NCBI RefSeq assembly: GCF_000284375.1
Contig: NC_017249.1
Location: forward strand, 744,001 to 808,000
Direction of reading: 5' to 3'
Length of the DNA: 64,000 nucleotides
Origin: Bradyrhizobium japonicum USDA 6
GTDB taxonomy: Bacteria; Pseudomonadota; Alphaproteobacteria; Rhizobiales; Xanthobacteraceae
Position numbers and translations under genes: made by a program. Below the pieces are notes generated by a model, which had not been told where the DNA came from, did not search any database, and saw only the letters and a program-made list of their open reading frames with translations. Each line of letters begins with the position of its first letter. Positions within the stretch are counted from its first letter, which is position 1. This document shows, piece after piece, positions 8,743-18,163 of the stretch.

Positions 8743-9873
8743 ATGAGTGCGAAGAAACCCGTCATCGTCTATGGCGCGTCCGGCTACACCGGCCGGCTGG
8801 TCTGCGAATATCTGCGCGAGTACAACATCCCCTTCATCGCCGCCGGCCGCAGCACCGAGAAGCTCAACGCTGCAATGAAGGCGAACGTGGCCGGCATCGA
8901 AACCGCCGACTACGAGGTGGTGGAAGTGCCGCACACCGTGAGCGCACTGACGGAGTTGTTCAATGGCGCCTCGGTGGTGCTCAACACCGTCGGTCCCTTC
9001 GCCAAGTTCGGCGGCGAGGTGGTGCAGGCCTGCTGGGCTTCCAGGTGCCACTACACCGACACCACCGGCGAGCAGGACTGGCTGATCACGCTCGAGCAGG
9101 AGTGGGGCACGAAGTTCGCCAATGCCGGGCTGCTGTTGGCGCCAGGCATCGCGCAGATGTACACCACCGGCGAGATCGCCGCGCAGCTGTGCCTGGAGAC
9201 GCCCGGCCTCGACACGCTCGACATTGCCGTGTTCTGGGGTGGCAGTCCGACCATCGCATCGACGCAGACCATCCTGGTCAACGCCGCGATGGCCAAGGCC
9301 TACTACCTGGAGCAGAACAAGTACGTCGAGCATCAGCCCGATGCCGGCCTCTACAACCTCGCCATCCCCGGTCAGCACGAGCTGGCGCTGGCGTTGCCCT
9401 GGGGAGGCACCTCGCACCCGGTGTGGTTCAAGCGCGATCCGCGCGTGGCCAACGTGAAGGTGCTGGGCGGCGTGTTCAATCGCGCGCTGATGCTGGGCGT
9501 GCCGCAGATCGTCGCGGCCGCGCTGGAGGCGACCAAGGACATGAATCCCGACGACCGCTACGCCGCATTGGCGCAGACCGCCGCCGGTGTGATGAACACC
9601 ATGCCGCCTCGCGAGAACCCGCGCGTCAACAAGTCGATGGATTCGGTGCATGCCTCCGGCCCGTTGGGGCGCGCGCACTGCATCATCTACGGCAACAGCA
9701 ACTACAAGCAGACCGGCTTGATGCAGGCCTATGCCGCGGCGCACCTGCTGCAGCAGCCGCCGAAGCGCGTGGGGTTCGCCTCCGGCTGCCAGGCGTTCGG
9801 CCATCACGAGCTGCTCGGGCAGTTGCGCAGCTTCGGGCTCGTCAGCAAGCCGGTTCTGACCGTGCACGATTGA
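8743..9873 (+). CDS. Saccharopine-dehydrogenase-like NAD(P)-binding protein
   Basis: 376 residues. The N-terminus PVIVYGASGYTGRLVCEYL is the Rossmann nucleotide-binding motif of the saccharopine dehydrogenase NADP-binding family, followed by LNTVGPFAKFG and CHYTDTTGEQDW, also typical of trans-acting enoyl-reductase/SDH-like proteins. It starts 36 bases after the SDR stop, behind GGAGGAA, in the same operon. The family is functionally mixed: members include lysine-pathway enzymes and trans-acting lipid reductases, so the true reaction is open. Association with an acyl-CoA synthetase argues for a role on a CoA-linked or lipid substrate. Confidence 0.8.
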   Translation: MSAKKPVIVYGASGYTGRLVCEYLREYNIPFIAAGRSTEKLNAAMKANVAGIETADYEVVEVPHTVSALTELFNGASVVLNTVGPFAKFGGEVVQACWASRCHYTDTTGEQDWLITLEQEWGTKFANAGLLLAPGIAQMYTTGEIAAQLCLETPGLDTLDIAVFWGGSPTIASTQTILVNAAMAKAYYLEQNKYVEHQPDAGLYNLAIPGQHELALALPWGGTSHPVWFKRDPRVANVKVLGGVFNRALMLGVPQIVAAALEATKDMNPDDRYAALAQTAAGVMNTMPPRENPRVNKSMDSVHASGPLGRAHCIIYGNSNYKQTGLMQAYAAAHLLQQPPKRVGFASGCQAFGHHELLGQLRSFGLVSKPVLTVHD

Positions 9874-9930
9874 GTAAATCGCGGGTGGCGCGGACCTCCG
9901 CGTCACCCGCTACCGCTTCGGGTGTTGATC

Positions 9931-11469
9931 ATGCGCTTCATCGATTACCTGGACAAAGGTGCTTCGCTCGGCGCCGACGCGCCGTGCCTCACCATGGATG
10001 GACGCGACCTCAGCTATCGCGACGTGCAGTTGCTGAGCTACCGCGTCGCGCGCGGGCTCGCGCGATCGGGGATTGCTGCCGGCGAGAAGGTCGCAATCCT
10101 TTCCGGCAACGATCCGGTCGCGTTTGCCTGCGTGTTCGGCATTTCCCGCGCAGGCGCGGTCTGGTGCCCGATCAATCCGCGTAACGAGGCGGCCGAAAAT
10201 CGGCTCATCCTCGAGCAATTCGACTGCAGCCTGCTGTTGTTTCATTCAAGCTTCGCGTCGATGGTCGAGGCGGTGCGTGCAGAGCTGCCAAAGCTGCGCG
10301 CCGTCGTCTGCCTCGATGCCGAGTTGTCCTTCGCGCCCTCGTTCGAGGCCTGGCTCGCCGGTCTTGCGGACGACCATTATCAACGCGAGACGATCGACGA
10401 TCTCGCGATGATCCCGGGCACCGGCGGCACCACCGGCAAGCCGAAGGGGGTCATGCTGTCGGGCCGCAACATCGAGGCGATGACGGCACTGACGCTGATG
10501 GGCTATCCGTTCAAGGGCCGCCCGGTCTACCTCGCGCTTGCGCCGCTGACCCACGCGGCCGGCGTGCTGTGTTTCCCGATCATGGCGCTCGGCGGCCGCA
10601 TCGTGATCATGCATCACCCCGACATCGCAGAATTTCTCGATCTGATCGAGCGCTATCGCGTCACGCACACCTTCCTGCCGCCGACCGTGATCTACATGCT
10701 GCTCGATCATCCGAGGCTCGACTCCGCGAGGCTCGGGTCTCTGCAATGTTTCTGGTACGGCGCGGCGCCGATCTCGGCCGCGCGGCTTGCGGAAGCGCTC
10801 CAGCGTATCGGGCCGATGGCGCAGTTGTTCGGTCAGACCGAAGCGCCGATGATGATCTCGATGATGGCACCTGGCGAGCATTACAATGCCGACGGCACGA
10901 TCGCGATGGAGCGTCTCGCCTCGGCCGGGCGGATCAGCCCGCTGGTGCAGGCCGGCATCATGGATGGCGACGGCAATTTGCTGCCGACCGGCGCCCGCGG
11001 CGAGATCGTGGTCCGCGGTTCGCTGGTGATGGAGGGCTATTACAAAAATCCCGAGGCTACGGCGGAAGCCTCTTCGCATGGCTGGCACCACACCGGCGAC
11101 ATCGGCTACATCGACGACGACGGCTACCTCTATATCGTCGATCGCGCCAAGGACATGATCATCACCGGCGGGTTCAACGTCTACTCGATCGAGGTCGAGA
11201 ACGCGCTGCGGGCGCATGAGGCGGTGCAGGATTGCGCGGTGATCGGGCTGGCAGACGAAAAATGGGGTGAGCGGATCGTCGCCGTGGTGCAGCCCCGCGC
11301 CGGCCAAAGCGTCGATGCGACGGCGCTGGCTGCCTTCGTCAAGCAGCGGATCGGCAGCGTCAAGACACCGAAGCAGATCGAAGTCTGGGACGACCTGCCG
11401 CGTTCCAAGGTCGGCAAGGTGCTGAAGCCGGACATCCGCGCGCGGCTGGCGGAGCGTTCAGGCGGCTGA
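9931..11469 (+). CDS. AMP-binding acyl-CoA synthetase (class I adenylate-forming)
   Basis: Activates a carboxylic acid to its CoA thioester via an acyl-adenylate. The P-loop motif is GTGGTTGKPKGVMLS (about residues 162-176). Later motifs are YGAAP, FGQTE, HTGDIGYIDDDGYLYIVDR and the hinge and C-terminal lysine in PRSKVGKVLKPD. ATG 9931 gives 512 residues; an in-frame GTG lies nine bases upstream. Third gene after the TetR-regulated promoter and presumably the entry enzyme that activates the substrate of this catabolic cluster. Substrate chain length or ring type cannot be deduced. Confidence 0.88.
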   Translation: MRFIDYLDKGASLGADAPCLTMDGRDLSYRDVQLLSYRVARGLARSGIAAGEKVAILSGNDPVAFACVFGISRAGAVWCPINPRNEAAENRLILEQFDCSLLLFHSSFASMVEAVRAELPKLRAVVCLDAELSFAPSFEAWLAGLADDHYQRETIDDLAMIPGTGGTTGKPKGVMLSGRNIEAMTALTLMGYPFKGRPVYLALAPLTHAAGVLCFPIMALGGRIVIMHHPDIAEFLDLIERYRVTHTFLPPTVIYMLLDHPRLDSARLGSLQCFWYGAAPISAARLAEALQRIGPMAQLFGQTEAPMMISMMAPGEHYNADGTIAMERLASAGRISPLVQAGIMDGDGNLLPTGARGEIVVRGSLVMEGYYKNPEATAEASSHGWHHTGDIGYIDDDGYLYIVDRAKDMIITGGFNVYSIEVENALRAHEAVQDCAVIGLADEKWGERIVAVVQPRAGQSVDATALAAFVKQRIGSVKTPKQIEVWDDLPRSKVGKVLKPDIRARLAERSGG

Positions 11470-11641
11470 GGCGCATCTTGTTGCAGCGCCCATCGCTTCG
11501 AAGATATCCGCGAGACGCGCTGACGCGGACATTCGCGCGGGCACAAAACTCTCATCCGTGTCCGGGCAGGAAAGGCATGTTTCCGCTTTTCGATGCGCGT
11601 TTTGGGGGTCACCATGCTTTTGAACGGACGGGAGGGCCGCC

Positions 11642-12493
11642 ATGCGCTGGTGTGTCTCGGTCGGAGCGGTGCTTGTTGCGGGGGCGATTGTCGGAGGTGA
11701 CGTTGCCAGCATTGCCGCGCCGAGCCCGAAATCAGGGATAGCCGACGCCAGGGACAGCGCACTTTCCGTCAATGTCGAGCTCGTTATCGCCGTCGACGTC
11801 TCCTATTCGATGGATATGGACGAACTCGCCATTCAGCGCGAGGGCTATGCACAGGCCATCGTCTCGAAAGACTTTCTTCAGGCGCTAACGGCCCGTCCGG
11901 CCAGCAAGGTGGCTCTGACCTATTTCGAGTGGTCGATGTCGGGCGACGAGAGGATCATCATTCCCTGGCGGGTGATCGACGGTCCGGAATCGGCGGACGC
12001 CGTGGCGGCCGAGATCATGAAGATGCCGATTCGCCGAGGTTCGAGTACCTCGATCTCCGGCGCGATTAATTTCGCAGTGCGGCTGTTCGAAGAGAATCCC
12101 TATCGCGGGTCGCGGCGCGTCATCGATATTTCCGGCGATGGGCCGAACAACGACGGAGACCCCGTAACCGGCGCGCGCGACGCTGCCGTTGAGAAGGGCA
12201 TCATCATCAACGGCCTGCCGATCATGGTGAAGGAGCCGTCCTTTGCAACGACCGATATCGAGAACCTCGATCTCTATTACGAGGACTGCGTGATCGGAGG
12301 GCCGGGCGCCTTCATCATGACAATCAAGGATCGCGAAAAATTCCAGGAAGCGATCCGGACCAAGCTTGTTCTCGAGGTTGCGGGCCTCACGCCGAAGGGG
12401 AGGATCGTCCCAACTGCCGGGAATGAGCCCCGGGTGTCCTGTCTGGTCGGCGAAGACAAATGGCGGGAGCGCGGGCGACGGAGCATGCGCTAA
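11642..12493 (+). CDS. DUF1194 / von Willebrand factor A-like exported protein
   Basis: 283 residues with a signal peptide (MRWCVSVGAVLVAGAIVGGDVASIAA). The mature part opens with VELVIAVDVSYSMDMDE, the MIDAS-like DxSxS motif of VWA domains, and continues with VIDISGDGPNNDG, matching DUF1194 proteins. These are predicted periplasmic metal-ion-dependent adhesion-type domains of unknown role. It lies alone between the acyl-CoA synthetase gene and a convergent heat-shock operon. GGGAGGG precedes the start. Confidence 0.85.
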   Translation: MRWCVSVGAVLVAGAIVGGDVASIAAPSPKSGIADARDSALSVNVELVIAVDVSYSMDMDELAIQREGYAQAIVSKDFLQALTARPASKVALTYFEWSMSGDERIIIPWRVIDGPESADAVAAEIMKMPIRRGSSTSISGAINFAVRLFEENPYRGSRRVIDISGDGPNNDGDPVTGARDAAVEKGIIINGLPIMVKEPSFATTDIENLDLYYEDCVIGGPGAFIMTIKDREKFQEAIRTKLVLEVAGLTPKGRIVPTAGNEPRVSCLVGEDKWRERGRRSMR

Positions 12494-12600
12494 TTGCCCG
12501 TCAGCAGCGAACCGACGTCATTCTCGATTCCCTTCTCCGAGCACCCGCTTCGGCGTTGAGCCCGATGCCAGCCGGAACTTCGACGCTTCGCCAGATGGCC

Positions 12601-12637
12601 ATAAAAAATACGCGGGCCGCCTTGAGGCATGCCCGCG
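12601..12637 (-). terminator. Rho-independent terminator of the hsp20-DUF1150 operon
   Basis: Read on the minus strand, arms CGCGGGC and GCCCGCG surround a 13-base loop that can itself fold, followed directly by TATTTTTTAT. It lies 32 bases past the stop of the DUF1150 gene. Confidence 0.75.
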
Positions 12638-12668
12638 CACTTGAATTCGTCAGCTGTGCGCGCGTGCG

Positions 12669-12941
12669 TCAGTGCACGCTCACCGCTTGCAGCTCGTTGC
12701 TCCAGGCGTTGGCGACTGCGGCTTCGCGGCTGTCGGTCAGCATGATCGGCGTGCCGTCGGCGGCGTGGAGCGCGAAAAGCTTGAGGCCCGGCGCGATTTT
12801 CGGCGCTTCGGGAAACAGGCCCGGCACATCCTCGGAGCGGATCTGCTTCACATAGGCGATATGGCCTTCGCCGAGGGTTGCCAGCGTCTCGGGCGAGACG
12901 TTCTTGGCTTCGTATTCGAACGCAACGTGACCTTCACTCAT
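12669..12941 (-). CDS. DUF1150 family protein
   Basis: 90-residue protein (MSEGHVAFEYEAKNVSPETL at the start) matching the DUF1150 family, small alphaproteobacterial proteins typically encoded beside small heat-shock proteins. No catalytic motif, signal peptide or membrane segment is visible. It lies 51 bases after the hsp20 stop on the same strand, with a good terminator behind it, so the two genes form a bicistron under the upstream thermometer. The function is unknown; a role in protein quality control is only inferred from the pairing. Confidence 0.85.
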   Translation of the reverse strand: MSEGHVAFEYEAKNVSPETLATLGEGHIAYVKQIRSEDVPGLFPEAPKIAPGLKLFALHAADGTPIMLTDSREAAVANAWSNELQAVSVH

Positions 12942-12992
12942 GGTCTCGACTCCTTCACAGAAACTAAGCGGTCGAGTCCGCTACTCGTTCCA

Positions 12993-13418
12993 TTATTCGT
13001 GCTCATTGATAGCGATTGTCTTAACGATCCTCTCCGGTTCAGGCCGGGCAAGATCGACCGACAGCAGCCCGTTCTTCAGATCCGCACCCAGCACGAGCAT
13101 CCCCTCCGCCAGCACGAAGGTGCGCTGGAAGTGGCGCGCGGCGATGCCGCGATGGATGTATTGCCGGGTCTTGTCGTCCTGCTGACGCCCGCGAATCACG
13201 AGCTGGTTTTCCTCAATGGTTACATCGAGTTGGTCGCGGGTGAATCCGGCGACCGCCAGCGTGATCCGCAGCCGCTCGGGCTGGCCGTCCGACCGGTCGC
13301 ACCTCTCGATATTGTAGGGAGGGTAGCCGTCGGCGCCTTTGACGACGCGGTCGAGCACACGCTCGATCTCGTCGAAGCCCAGAAGGAACGGACTGGAAAG
13401 CGTTGGAACACGAGACAT
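12993..13418 (-). CDS. Small heat-shock protein, Hsp20/alpha-crystallin family
   Basis: 141-residue ATP-independent holdase. The alpha-crystallin domain spans about 33-125, with YNIERCDRS, LRITLAVAGF, LVIRGR and the C-terminal-region motif NGLLSVDLAR. It closely resembles rhizobial class A IbpA-like proteins (first residues MSRVPTLSSPFLLGFDEIER). The cytoplasmic chaperone binds unfolding clients in heat stress. Transcription is probably from an RpoH-type promoter and translation is gated by a ROSE-like hairpin that covers the Shine-Dalgarno sequence. It is first gene of a bicistron with a DUF1150 gene. Confidence 0.93.
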   Translation of the reverse strand: MSRVPTLSSPFLLGFDEIERVLDRVVKGADGYPPYNIERCDRSDGQPERLRITLAVAGFTRDQLDVTIEENQLVIRGRQQDDKTRQYIHRGIAARHFQRTFVLAEGMLVLGADLKNGLLSVDLARPEPERIVKTIAINEHE

Positions 13419-13480
13419 AGTTTACAAAGTCCCCTCGAAGCGACTTTGGCATTTCAGGGCCCGGAAGCGGCGCCCCTTGG
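13419..13480 (-). promoter_or_regulatory. ROSE-like RNA thermometer in the hsp20 leader
   Basis: On the minus strand the last hairpin before the start codon (13448 down to 13425) pairs CAAAGUC with GACUUUG and encloses UCGCU opposite GAGGGG, the likely ribosome-binding site. UCGCU fits the conserved U(U/C)GCU anti-Shine-Dalgarno motif of ROSE elements, and a G faces a G as in the known ROSE hairpin. A second, weaker stem (AGGG with CCCU) lies upstream, and the predicted leader is about 60 bases. Confidence 0.72.
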
Positions 13481-13486
13481 TCAGCA

Positions 13487-13515
13487 ATATGGTCATAACC
13501 CCGTGTCGGTTCAAG
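13487..13515 (-). promoter_or_regulatory. Putative RpoH (sigma-32)-type promoter of hsp20
   Basis: On the minus strand CTTGAA (13515-13510), a 17-base spacer and CCATAT (13492-13487), which fit the RpoH-type hexamers described for rhizobial heat-shock genes. Transcription would start near 13480 and yield the ROSE-like leader. Confidence 0.6.
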
Positions 13516-13566
13516 GACGTAGCGGGGGCCTGTGGATGGGCCATGTCGCCGCGCCATGGCGCAGAT

Positions 13567-13651
13567 CGTCATGGCCGGGCTTGTCCCGGCCATCCATGGC
13601 CTCACTCGTCGCGCCAAGAACGTGGTGCCCGGGACGAGCCCGGGCATGACG
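13567..13651. repeat. Palindromic intergenic repeat, family C
   Basis: Two stem-loops back to back: GGCCGGGCTTGTCCCGGCC and GCCCGGGACGAGCCCGGGC, bounded by outer arms GTCATG and CATGAC. The 329-base gap between hsp20 and ugpC holds this element plus the hsp20 promoter and leader; nothing else was recognised. No second copy occurs in this window, but the form resembles repeats common in Bradyrhizobium genomes. Confidence 0.65.
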
Positions 13652-13747
13652 AATCGACGGACGATTTATCTCAATGAAAACAAGCCCCCGGCTACTGTGC
13701 ATGGGGTTGTTTTTCACGTTTCTGATCGGCCGGCCCCTCGGAACCGG

Positions 13748-14833
13748 TCAGGCCTCGATCCGCGTCCGCCCGTCGCCGCTGAAAAGGTGCAGCTTCGCCC
13801 GCACCGCCGCGACCCGGATCCTCGCGCCGATGGCGGGGGCCTCGGTTCCGGGAACGCGGACGATGACCTCGCCGGGCGGCAGCTCGCCCGGGGTGGCGGC
13901 AACGCGCTGCTCGTCCTGGGCCCGGGTGCCGTAGACGAAGGTTTCCGCGCCGACGCGCTCGATCGCTTCGACCGTTAGCGGGAGCGCGACGCCGCCGGCC
14001 GGGGTCTGGTCGGTGATGACGAAATCTTCCGGGCGGATGCCGAGGATGCCGGCCTCCGTGGCGCTGCCGCCGAGCTGCGATTTGATCTCGTCGGCGCGCG
14101 TCGACATCAGGTTCATCGGCGGCGCCCCGATGAAGGAGGCGACGAAGGTCGTCGCCGGCTTCTCGTAGATCGCCAGCGGATTGCCGACCTGCTCGACCTG
14201 GCCGCCGTTCATCACCACGAGAATATCGGCGAGCGTCATCGCCTCGAGCTGGTCGTGGGTGACGTAGATCGACGTCGTGTTGAGCCGGCGCTGCAATTTG
14301 CGGATCTCGACCCGCATCGCGATGCGCAGCTTCGCGTCGAGGTTCGACAGCGGCTCGTCGAACAGAAACACCTTTGGCTGGCGCACGATGGCGCGGCCCA
14401 TGGCGACGCGCTGGCGCTGGCCGCCGGAGAGCTGGCGCGGCTTGCGCTCCAGCATCGGCGCGAGCTCGAGCACGCGCGCGGCTTCCTCGACGCGGGTCTT
14501 GACCTCGGCTTCCGCCATGCCGCGGTTGCGCAGGCCGTAGGCCATGTTGTTGTAGACGCTCATATGCGGATAGAGCGCGTAGTTCTGGAACACCATCGCG
14601 ATGTCGCGATCGGCGGGCTCGATCTGGTTGACGACGCGGCCGCCGATGTCGATCTCGCCGCCGGTGACGGTCTCGAGACCTGCGACCATGCGCAGCAGCG
14701 TGGACTTGCCGCAGCCGGAGGGGCCGACCAGCACGCAGAACTGACCGTCGGCGACGTCGACATTGACGCCCTTGATGGCCTCGAAGCCGCCCGTATAGGT
14801 CTTGCGGACGTTGCGCAGGGTGACGTTAGCCAT
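13748..14833 (-). CDS. ugpC: sn-glycerol-3-phosphate ABC transporter ATPase UgpC
   Basis: 361-residue ATPase that powers uptake of glycerol-3-phosphate or its diesters. Walker A is GPSGCGKST (about 38-46), the Q-loop FQNYALYPH, the signature [10 protein letters not shown], Walker [13 protein letters not shown] and the switch histidine in YVTHDQ. A C-terminal TOBE/OB regulatory region is typical of the CUT1/MalK group. It is the last gene of the leftward ugpB-A-E-C operon, six bases after ugpE. MalK-type ATPases of sugar importers look similar; the ugp call rests on the operon partner UgpB. Confidence 0.9.
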   Translation of the reverse strand: MANVTLRNVRKTYTGGFEAIKGVNVDVADGQFCVLVGPSGCGKSTLLRMVAGLETVTGGEIDIGGRVVNQIEPADRDIAMVFQNYALYPHMSVYNNMAYGLRNRGMAEAEVKTRVEEAARVLELAPMLERKPRQLSGGQRQRVAMGRAIVRQPKVFLFDEPLSNLDAKLRIAMRVEIRKLQRRLNTTSIYVTHDQLEAMTLADILVVMNGGQVEQVGNPLAIYEKPATTFVASFIGAPPMNLMSTRADEIKSQLGGSATEAGILGIRPEDFVITDQTPAGGVALPLTVEAIERVGAETFVYGTRAQDEQRVAATPGELPPGEVIVRVPGTEAPAIGARIRVAAVRAKLHLFSGDGRTRIEA

Positions 14834-14839
14834 GAAAAC

Positions 14840-15688
14840 TCACTTTTCGGTCTCGACCAGGCCGCGCACGAACAATTTCTGCATGGCGACGACGACGAAC
14901 ACCGGCGGCAGCATGGCCAGCACGGCAGTCGCCATCACGATCGGCCATTCGGTCAGCGCATCGGTGGTGGTGATCATCTTGCGGATGCCGACCTGGATGG
15001 TCTGCATGTCGTCGCGCGTGGTGATCAACAGCGGCCAGAGATATTGATTCCAGCCGAGGATGAAGAGGATCACGAACAGCGCCGCCATGTTGGTGCGCGA
15101 CAGCGGCAGCAGCGTATCCCAGAAGAAACGCAAGGGGCCGGCGCCGTCGATGCGCGAGGCCTCCAGCAGCTCGTCCGGCACGGTCATGAAGAACTGGCGG
15201 AACAGCAGCGTCGCGGTGGCCGACGCGATCAGCGGCAGCGCGAGGCCCGCATAGCTGTCGAGCATGTGCAGATCGGCGACGATCTTGTAGGTCGGGTAGA
15301 TGCGCACCTCGACCGGCAGCATCAACGTGATGAAGATGATCCAGAAGATCGCCATCCGGAACGGAAAGCGGAAATACACGATCGCATAGGCCGAGATGAT
15401 CGAGATCGCGATCTTGCCGATCGCGATTGCGAGCGCCATCACCAGCGAGTTCAGCATCATGTTGCCGACGGGCTCGCGGGTGGAGCCGCTCGTGCCGACG
15501 AAGATGGTCTGGTAGTAGACCTCGAAGAAGTGCCCGCCCGGCAGCAGCGACATCTGACCGTTGGCGATCAGCGCGTTGTCCTGGGTCGAGGCGACGATCG
15601 CGATGTAGACGGGGAACGCGACGATCGCGATCCCGACCCAGAGGATGAAATGGGCGACGTAGCGCCTGATACCCTCGTCCTCGACCAT
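14840..15688 (-). CDS. ugpE: sn-glycerol-3-phosphate ABC transporter permease UgpE
   Basis: 282 residues, six predicted transmembrane helices, MalG-type inner-membrane permease. The cytoplasmic coupling EAA loop is visible at ELLEASRIDGAGPLRFFWDTLLP. The N-terminus RRYVAHFILWVGIAIVAFPVY is the first helix, and a long periplasmic loop follows as usual in UgpE. Its ATG overlaps the ugpA stop by one base (TGATG), which implies translational coupling. It pairs with UgpA to form the channel. Confidence 0.9.
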   Translation of the reverse strand: MVEDEGIRRYVAHFILWVGIAIVAFPVYIAIVASTQDNALIANGQMSLLPGGHFFEVYYQTIFVGTSGSTREPVGNMMLNSLVMALAIAIGKIAISIISAYAIVYFRFPFRMAIFWIIFITLMLPVEVRIYPTYKIVADLHMLDSYAGLALPLIASATATLLFRQFFMTVPDELLEASRIDGAGPLRFFWDTLLPLSRTNMAALFVILFILGWNQYLWPLLITTRDDMQTIQVGIRKMITTTDALTEWPIVMATAVLAMLPPVFVVVAMQKLFVRGLVETEK

Positions 15689-16569
15689 CAGTAGGTCACC
15701 TTGCGTTCGACGAAGCGGAACTGGATTCCCGTCAGCACGATGACCATGACCATCAGGATCACCGATTGCGCCGCGGAGCTGCCGAGATTGCCGCCGAGCA
15801 GGCCGTCGGAATAGACCTTGTAGACCAGCGTGACCGTCGACGTGCCGGGACCGCCGCGGGTCATGGTGTCGATGATGCCGAAGGTGTCGAAGAAGGCGTA
15901 GACGATGTTGACGACCAGCAGGAAGAAGATCGTGGGCGACAGCAGCGGGAAGGTCACGGTCCAGAACCGGCGCATCGGACGGGCGCCGTCGATCGCAGCG
16001 GCCTCGAACACGCTTCGGGGGATGGCCTGCAGGCCGGCGAGGAAGAACAGGAAATTATAGGAGATCTGCTTCCACGCCGCGGCGAGGATGATCAGCGCCG
16101 CCGCCTGGTTGCCGTCGAGCAGCGGATTCCAGTCGACGCCCACGCCGCGCAGATAGCGCGACAGCACGCCGAGCGAGGGATGCAGCATGAAGATCCAGAG
16201 CACGCCGACGACGGGCGGCGCCACCGCATAGGGCCAGATCAGCAGCGTGCGGTAGAGCATCGAGCCGCGCAGCGGCTTGTCGGCCATCACGGCCAGCAGC
16301 AGCGCGAACGACAGCGACGACACGGCGATCGCGAACGAGAAGAAGAAGGTCCGGACGACCGCCTCGAAATAGGCGGGGTCCTTGAACAGCTCGATGTAAT
16401 TGTCGAGCCAGACAAAGGTGCTCGAGAGACCGAAGGCATCCTGGAGCAGGAAGGACTGGATCACCGCCTGCAGGGCAGGCCAGTAGAAGAATATCAGGAC
16501 GATCGCGAGCTGCGGTGCAACCAGCGCGTAGGGCAATAGCCTTGATTGGAAAATGGCTTGCTTTTGCAT
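15688..16569 (-). CDS. ugpA: sn-glycerol-3-phosphate ABC transporter permease UgpA
   Basis: 293 residues, six predicted transmembrane helices, MalF-type permease. It starts [20 protein letters not shown], typical of UgpA; the open frame extends further upstream but that part overlaps the ugpB stop region and has no family similarity, so the ATG at 16569 is preferred. The EAA loop is [21 protein letters not shown]. Second gene of the operon, 49 bases after ugpB, and overlapping ugpE by one base. Confidence 0.9.
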   Translation of the reverse strand: MQKQAIFQSRLLPYALVAPQLAIVLIFFYWPALQAVIQSFLLQDAFGLSSTFVWLDNYIELFKDPAYFEAVVRTFFFSFAIAVSSLSFALLLAVMADKPLRGSMLYRTLLIWPYAVAPPVVGVLWIFMLHPSLGVLSRYLRGVGVDWNPLLDGNQAAALIILAAAWKQISYNFLFFLAGLQAIPRSVFEAAAIDGARPMRRFWTVTFPLLSPTIFFLLVVNIVYAFFDTFGIIDTMTRGGPGTSTVTLVYKVYSDGLLGGNLGSSAAQSVILMVMVIVLTGIQFRFVERKVTY

Positions 16570-16618
16570 GATGCCAGCTGAAGCGGCAGGCCGGCTTACC
16601 GGCCTGCCGCTCATCGCC

Positions 16619-17938
16619 TCACTTGACGGCGGTCTTTTCGAACTGACGCAGCATCGTGTTGCCGCGCTCGACCGCGGCGTCGAGCGCCTGCTTGGCGGTC
16701 TTCTTGCCGGCCAGCGCCTGCTCGATCTCTTCCGACCAGACGTCACGGAGCTGAACCATGTTGCCGAGACGCAAGCCGCGCGAATTCTCGGTCGGCTCCT
16801 TGTTGGTCAGCTCGAGCAGCGGGGTCTCGAGATAGGGCTGATCCTTGTAGAAACCTTCTTCCTTCGCCTTGGCGTAGGCCGCCTTGGTGATCGGCAGATA
16901 GCCCGAGGCCTTGTGGATGTAGACTTGGCGATCGGTGTCCGAGAGGAAGGTCAGGAACTTCGCGACGCCCTTGTATTCCTGGGCCGACTTGCCGCCCATG
17001 ACCCAGAGCGAGGCGCCGCCGATGATCGAGTTCTGCGGCGCGCCCTTGGCGTCCGGATAATAAGGCATCGGCACGGCGGTGAAGTTGAACTTGGCCTGCG
17101 CCTTGACGTTGCCGAAGAACGCCGACGAGGTCAGGTAGATCGGGCATTCACCCGAGGTGAAGCGGCCTTCGCCGGTGTTGGTGCGGCCGGCATAGTCGTA
17201 GGTCTTGGTCTTCTGCAGCTCGACCAGGGTTTCGAGATGCTTGACCTGGAGCGGGCCGTTGAACTCCAGCACGGTGTCGAAACCGTCGAGGCCGTTGGCC
17301 TTGCTGGCGAGCGGCACGTTGTGCCAGGCGGAGAGCTGCTCAAGATTGACCCAGGTGACCCAGGAGCCGGAGAAGCCGCAGGTGTCATGACCCGCAGCCT
17401 TCAGCTTCTTGGCGGCCTCGAACGTTTCGGGCCAGGTCTTGGGGATCTCGACGTTCGCCTTCTTGAGCTCGTCGAGGTTGACCCACATGACGGTCGACGA
17501 CGAATTGAACGGGAAGGACAGCATCTCGCCCTTCGAGGTCGAGTAGTAGCCGGTGATGGCGGGCAGGTAGATCTTGGGGTCGAACTTCTCGCCGGCCTCG
17601 GCCATCAGCTTGTAGACGGGTTTTACGGCGCCGGTCGCGGCCATCATGGTCGCGGTGCCGACTTCGAACACCTGCATGATGTGCGGGGCATTGCCGGCGC
17701 GAAACGCCGCGATGCCGGCGTTCATCGTATCGGGATAGTTGCCCTTGTAGGTCGGGATCACCTTGTAGTCGGTCTGCGAGGCGTTGAAGTCGGTGGCGAG
17801 CTTGACGATGACGTCGTTGTTGGCGCCGGTCATCGCGTGCCACCACTGGATTTCGGTCACGGCCAAGGCCGGCGATGCGCCCATGCCGATCGTGATCGCA
17901 ACTGCGGCAGCCGCCCCAAAGTGTCGAAGAGCCATCAA
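16619..17938 (-). CDS. ugpB: sn-glycerol-3-phosphate periplasmic binding protein UgpB
   Basis: 439-residue extracytoplasmic solute receptor. A signal peptide ends near residue 26 (MGASPALA). The mature start [10 protein letters not shown] and the segment [20 protein letters not shown], followed by [18 protein letters not shown], are close to E. coli UgpB. It captures glycerol-3-phosphate or glycerophosphodiesters and delivers them to UgpAE. First gene of the operon; GGGAGG precedes the start and a Pho box-like repeat lies about 50-70 bases upstream, so phosphate-starvation control by PhoB is likely. Confidence 0.93.
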   Translation of the reverse strand: MMALRHFGAAAAVAITIGMGASPALAVTEIQWWHAMTGANNDVIVKLATDFNASQTDYKVIPTYKGNYPDTMNAGIAAFRAGNAPHIMQVFEVGTATMMAATGAVKPVYKLMAEAGEKFDPKIYLPAITGYYSTSKGEMLSFPFNSSSTVMWVNLDELKKANVEIPKTWPETFEAAKKLKAAGHDTCGFSGSWVTWVNLEQLSAWHNVPLASKANGLDGFDTVLEFNGPLQVKHLETLVELQKTKTYDYAGRTNTGEGRFTSGECPIYLTSSAFFGNVKAQAKFNFTAVPMPYYPDAKGAPQNSIIGGASLWVMGGKSAQEYKGVAKFLTFLSDTDRQVYIHKASGYLPITKAAYAKAKEEGFYKDQPYLETPLLELTNKEPTENSRGLRLGNMVQLRDVWSEEIEQALAGKKTAKQALDAAVERGNTMLRQFEKTAVK

Positions 17939-17988
17939 GTAAACCTCCCTTGGCCGTCAAAAAGAAGCGCTTGCGCTAGCAGCGCCAT

Positions 17989-18006
17989 ATGACGTTCACA
18001 TGACTG
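17989..18006 (-). promoter_or_regulatory. Putative Pho box upstream of ugpB
   Basis: On the minus strand CAGTCAT-GTGA-ACGTCAT: two seven-base direct repeats 11 bases apart, matching the CTGTCAT-N4-CTGTCAT Pho box in 11 of 14 positions. It is 51 bases upstream of the ugpB start and fits the known PhoB control of ugp operons. The rest of the 380-base gap 17939-18318 holds only the repeat at 18164-18281. Confidence 0.6.
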
Positions 18007-18163
18007 TGTAAGCGGGAGAAACGAAAGCAGCAAGCGCGGCCAAAAGGGAAGCCGTCAAATAGGCGAATGCCGAGCGCGCAGCCTCCTCCGTTCGCACATG
18101 CGTGCCCGCGCCGCAGTGCGGCATCATTGTGTGAGGCTGAAGATCAGGCTGCAGGCTCAAAAA

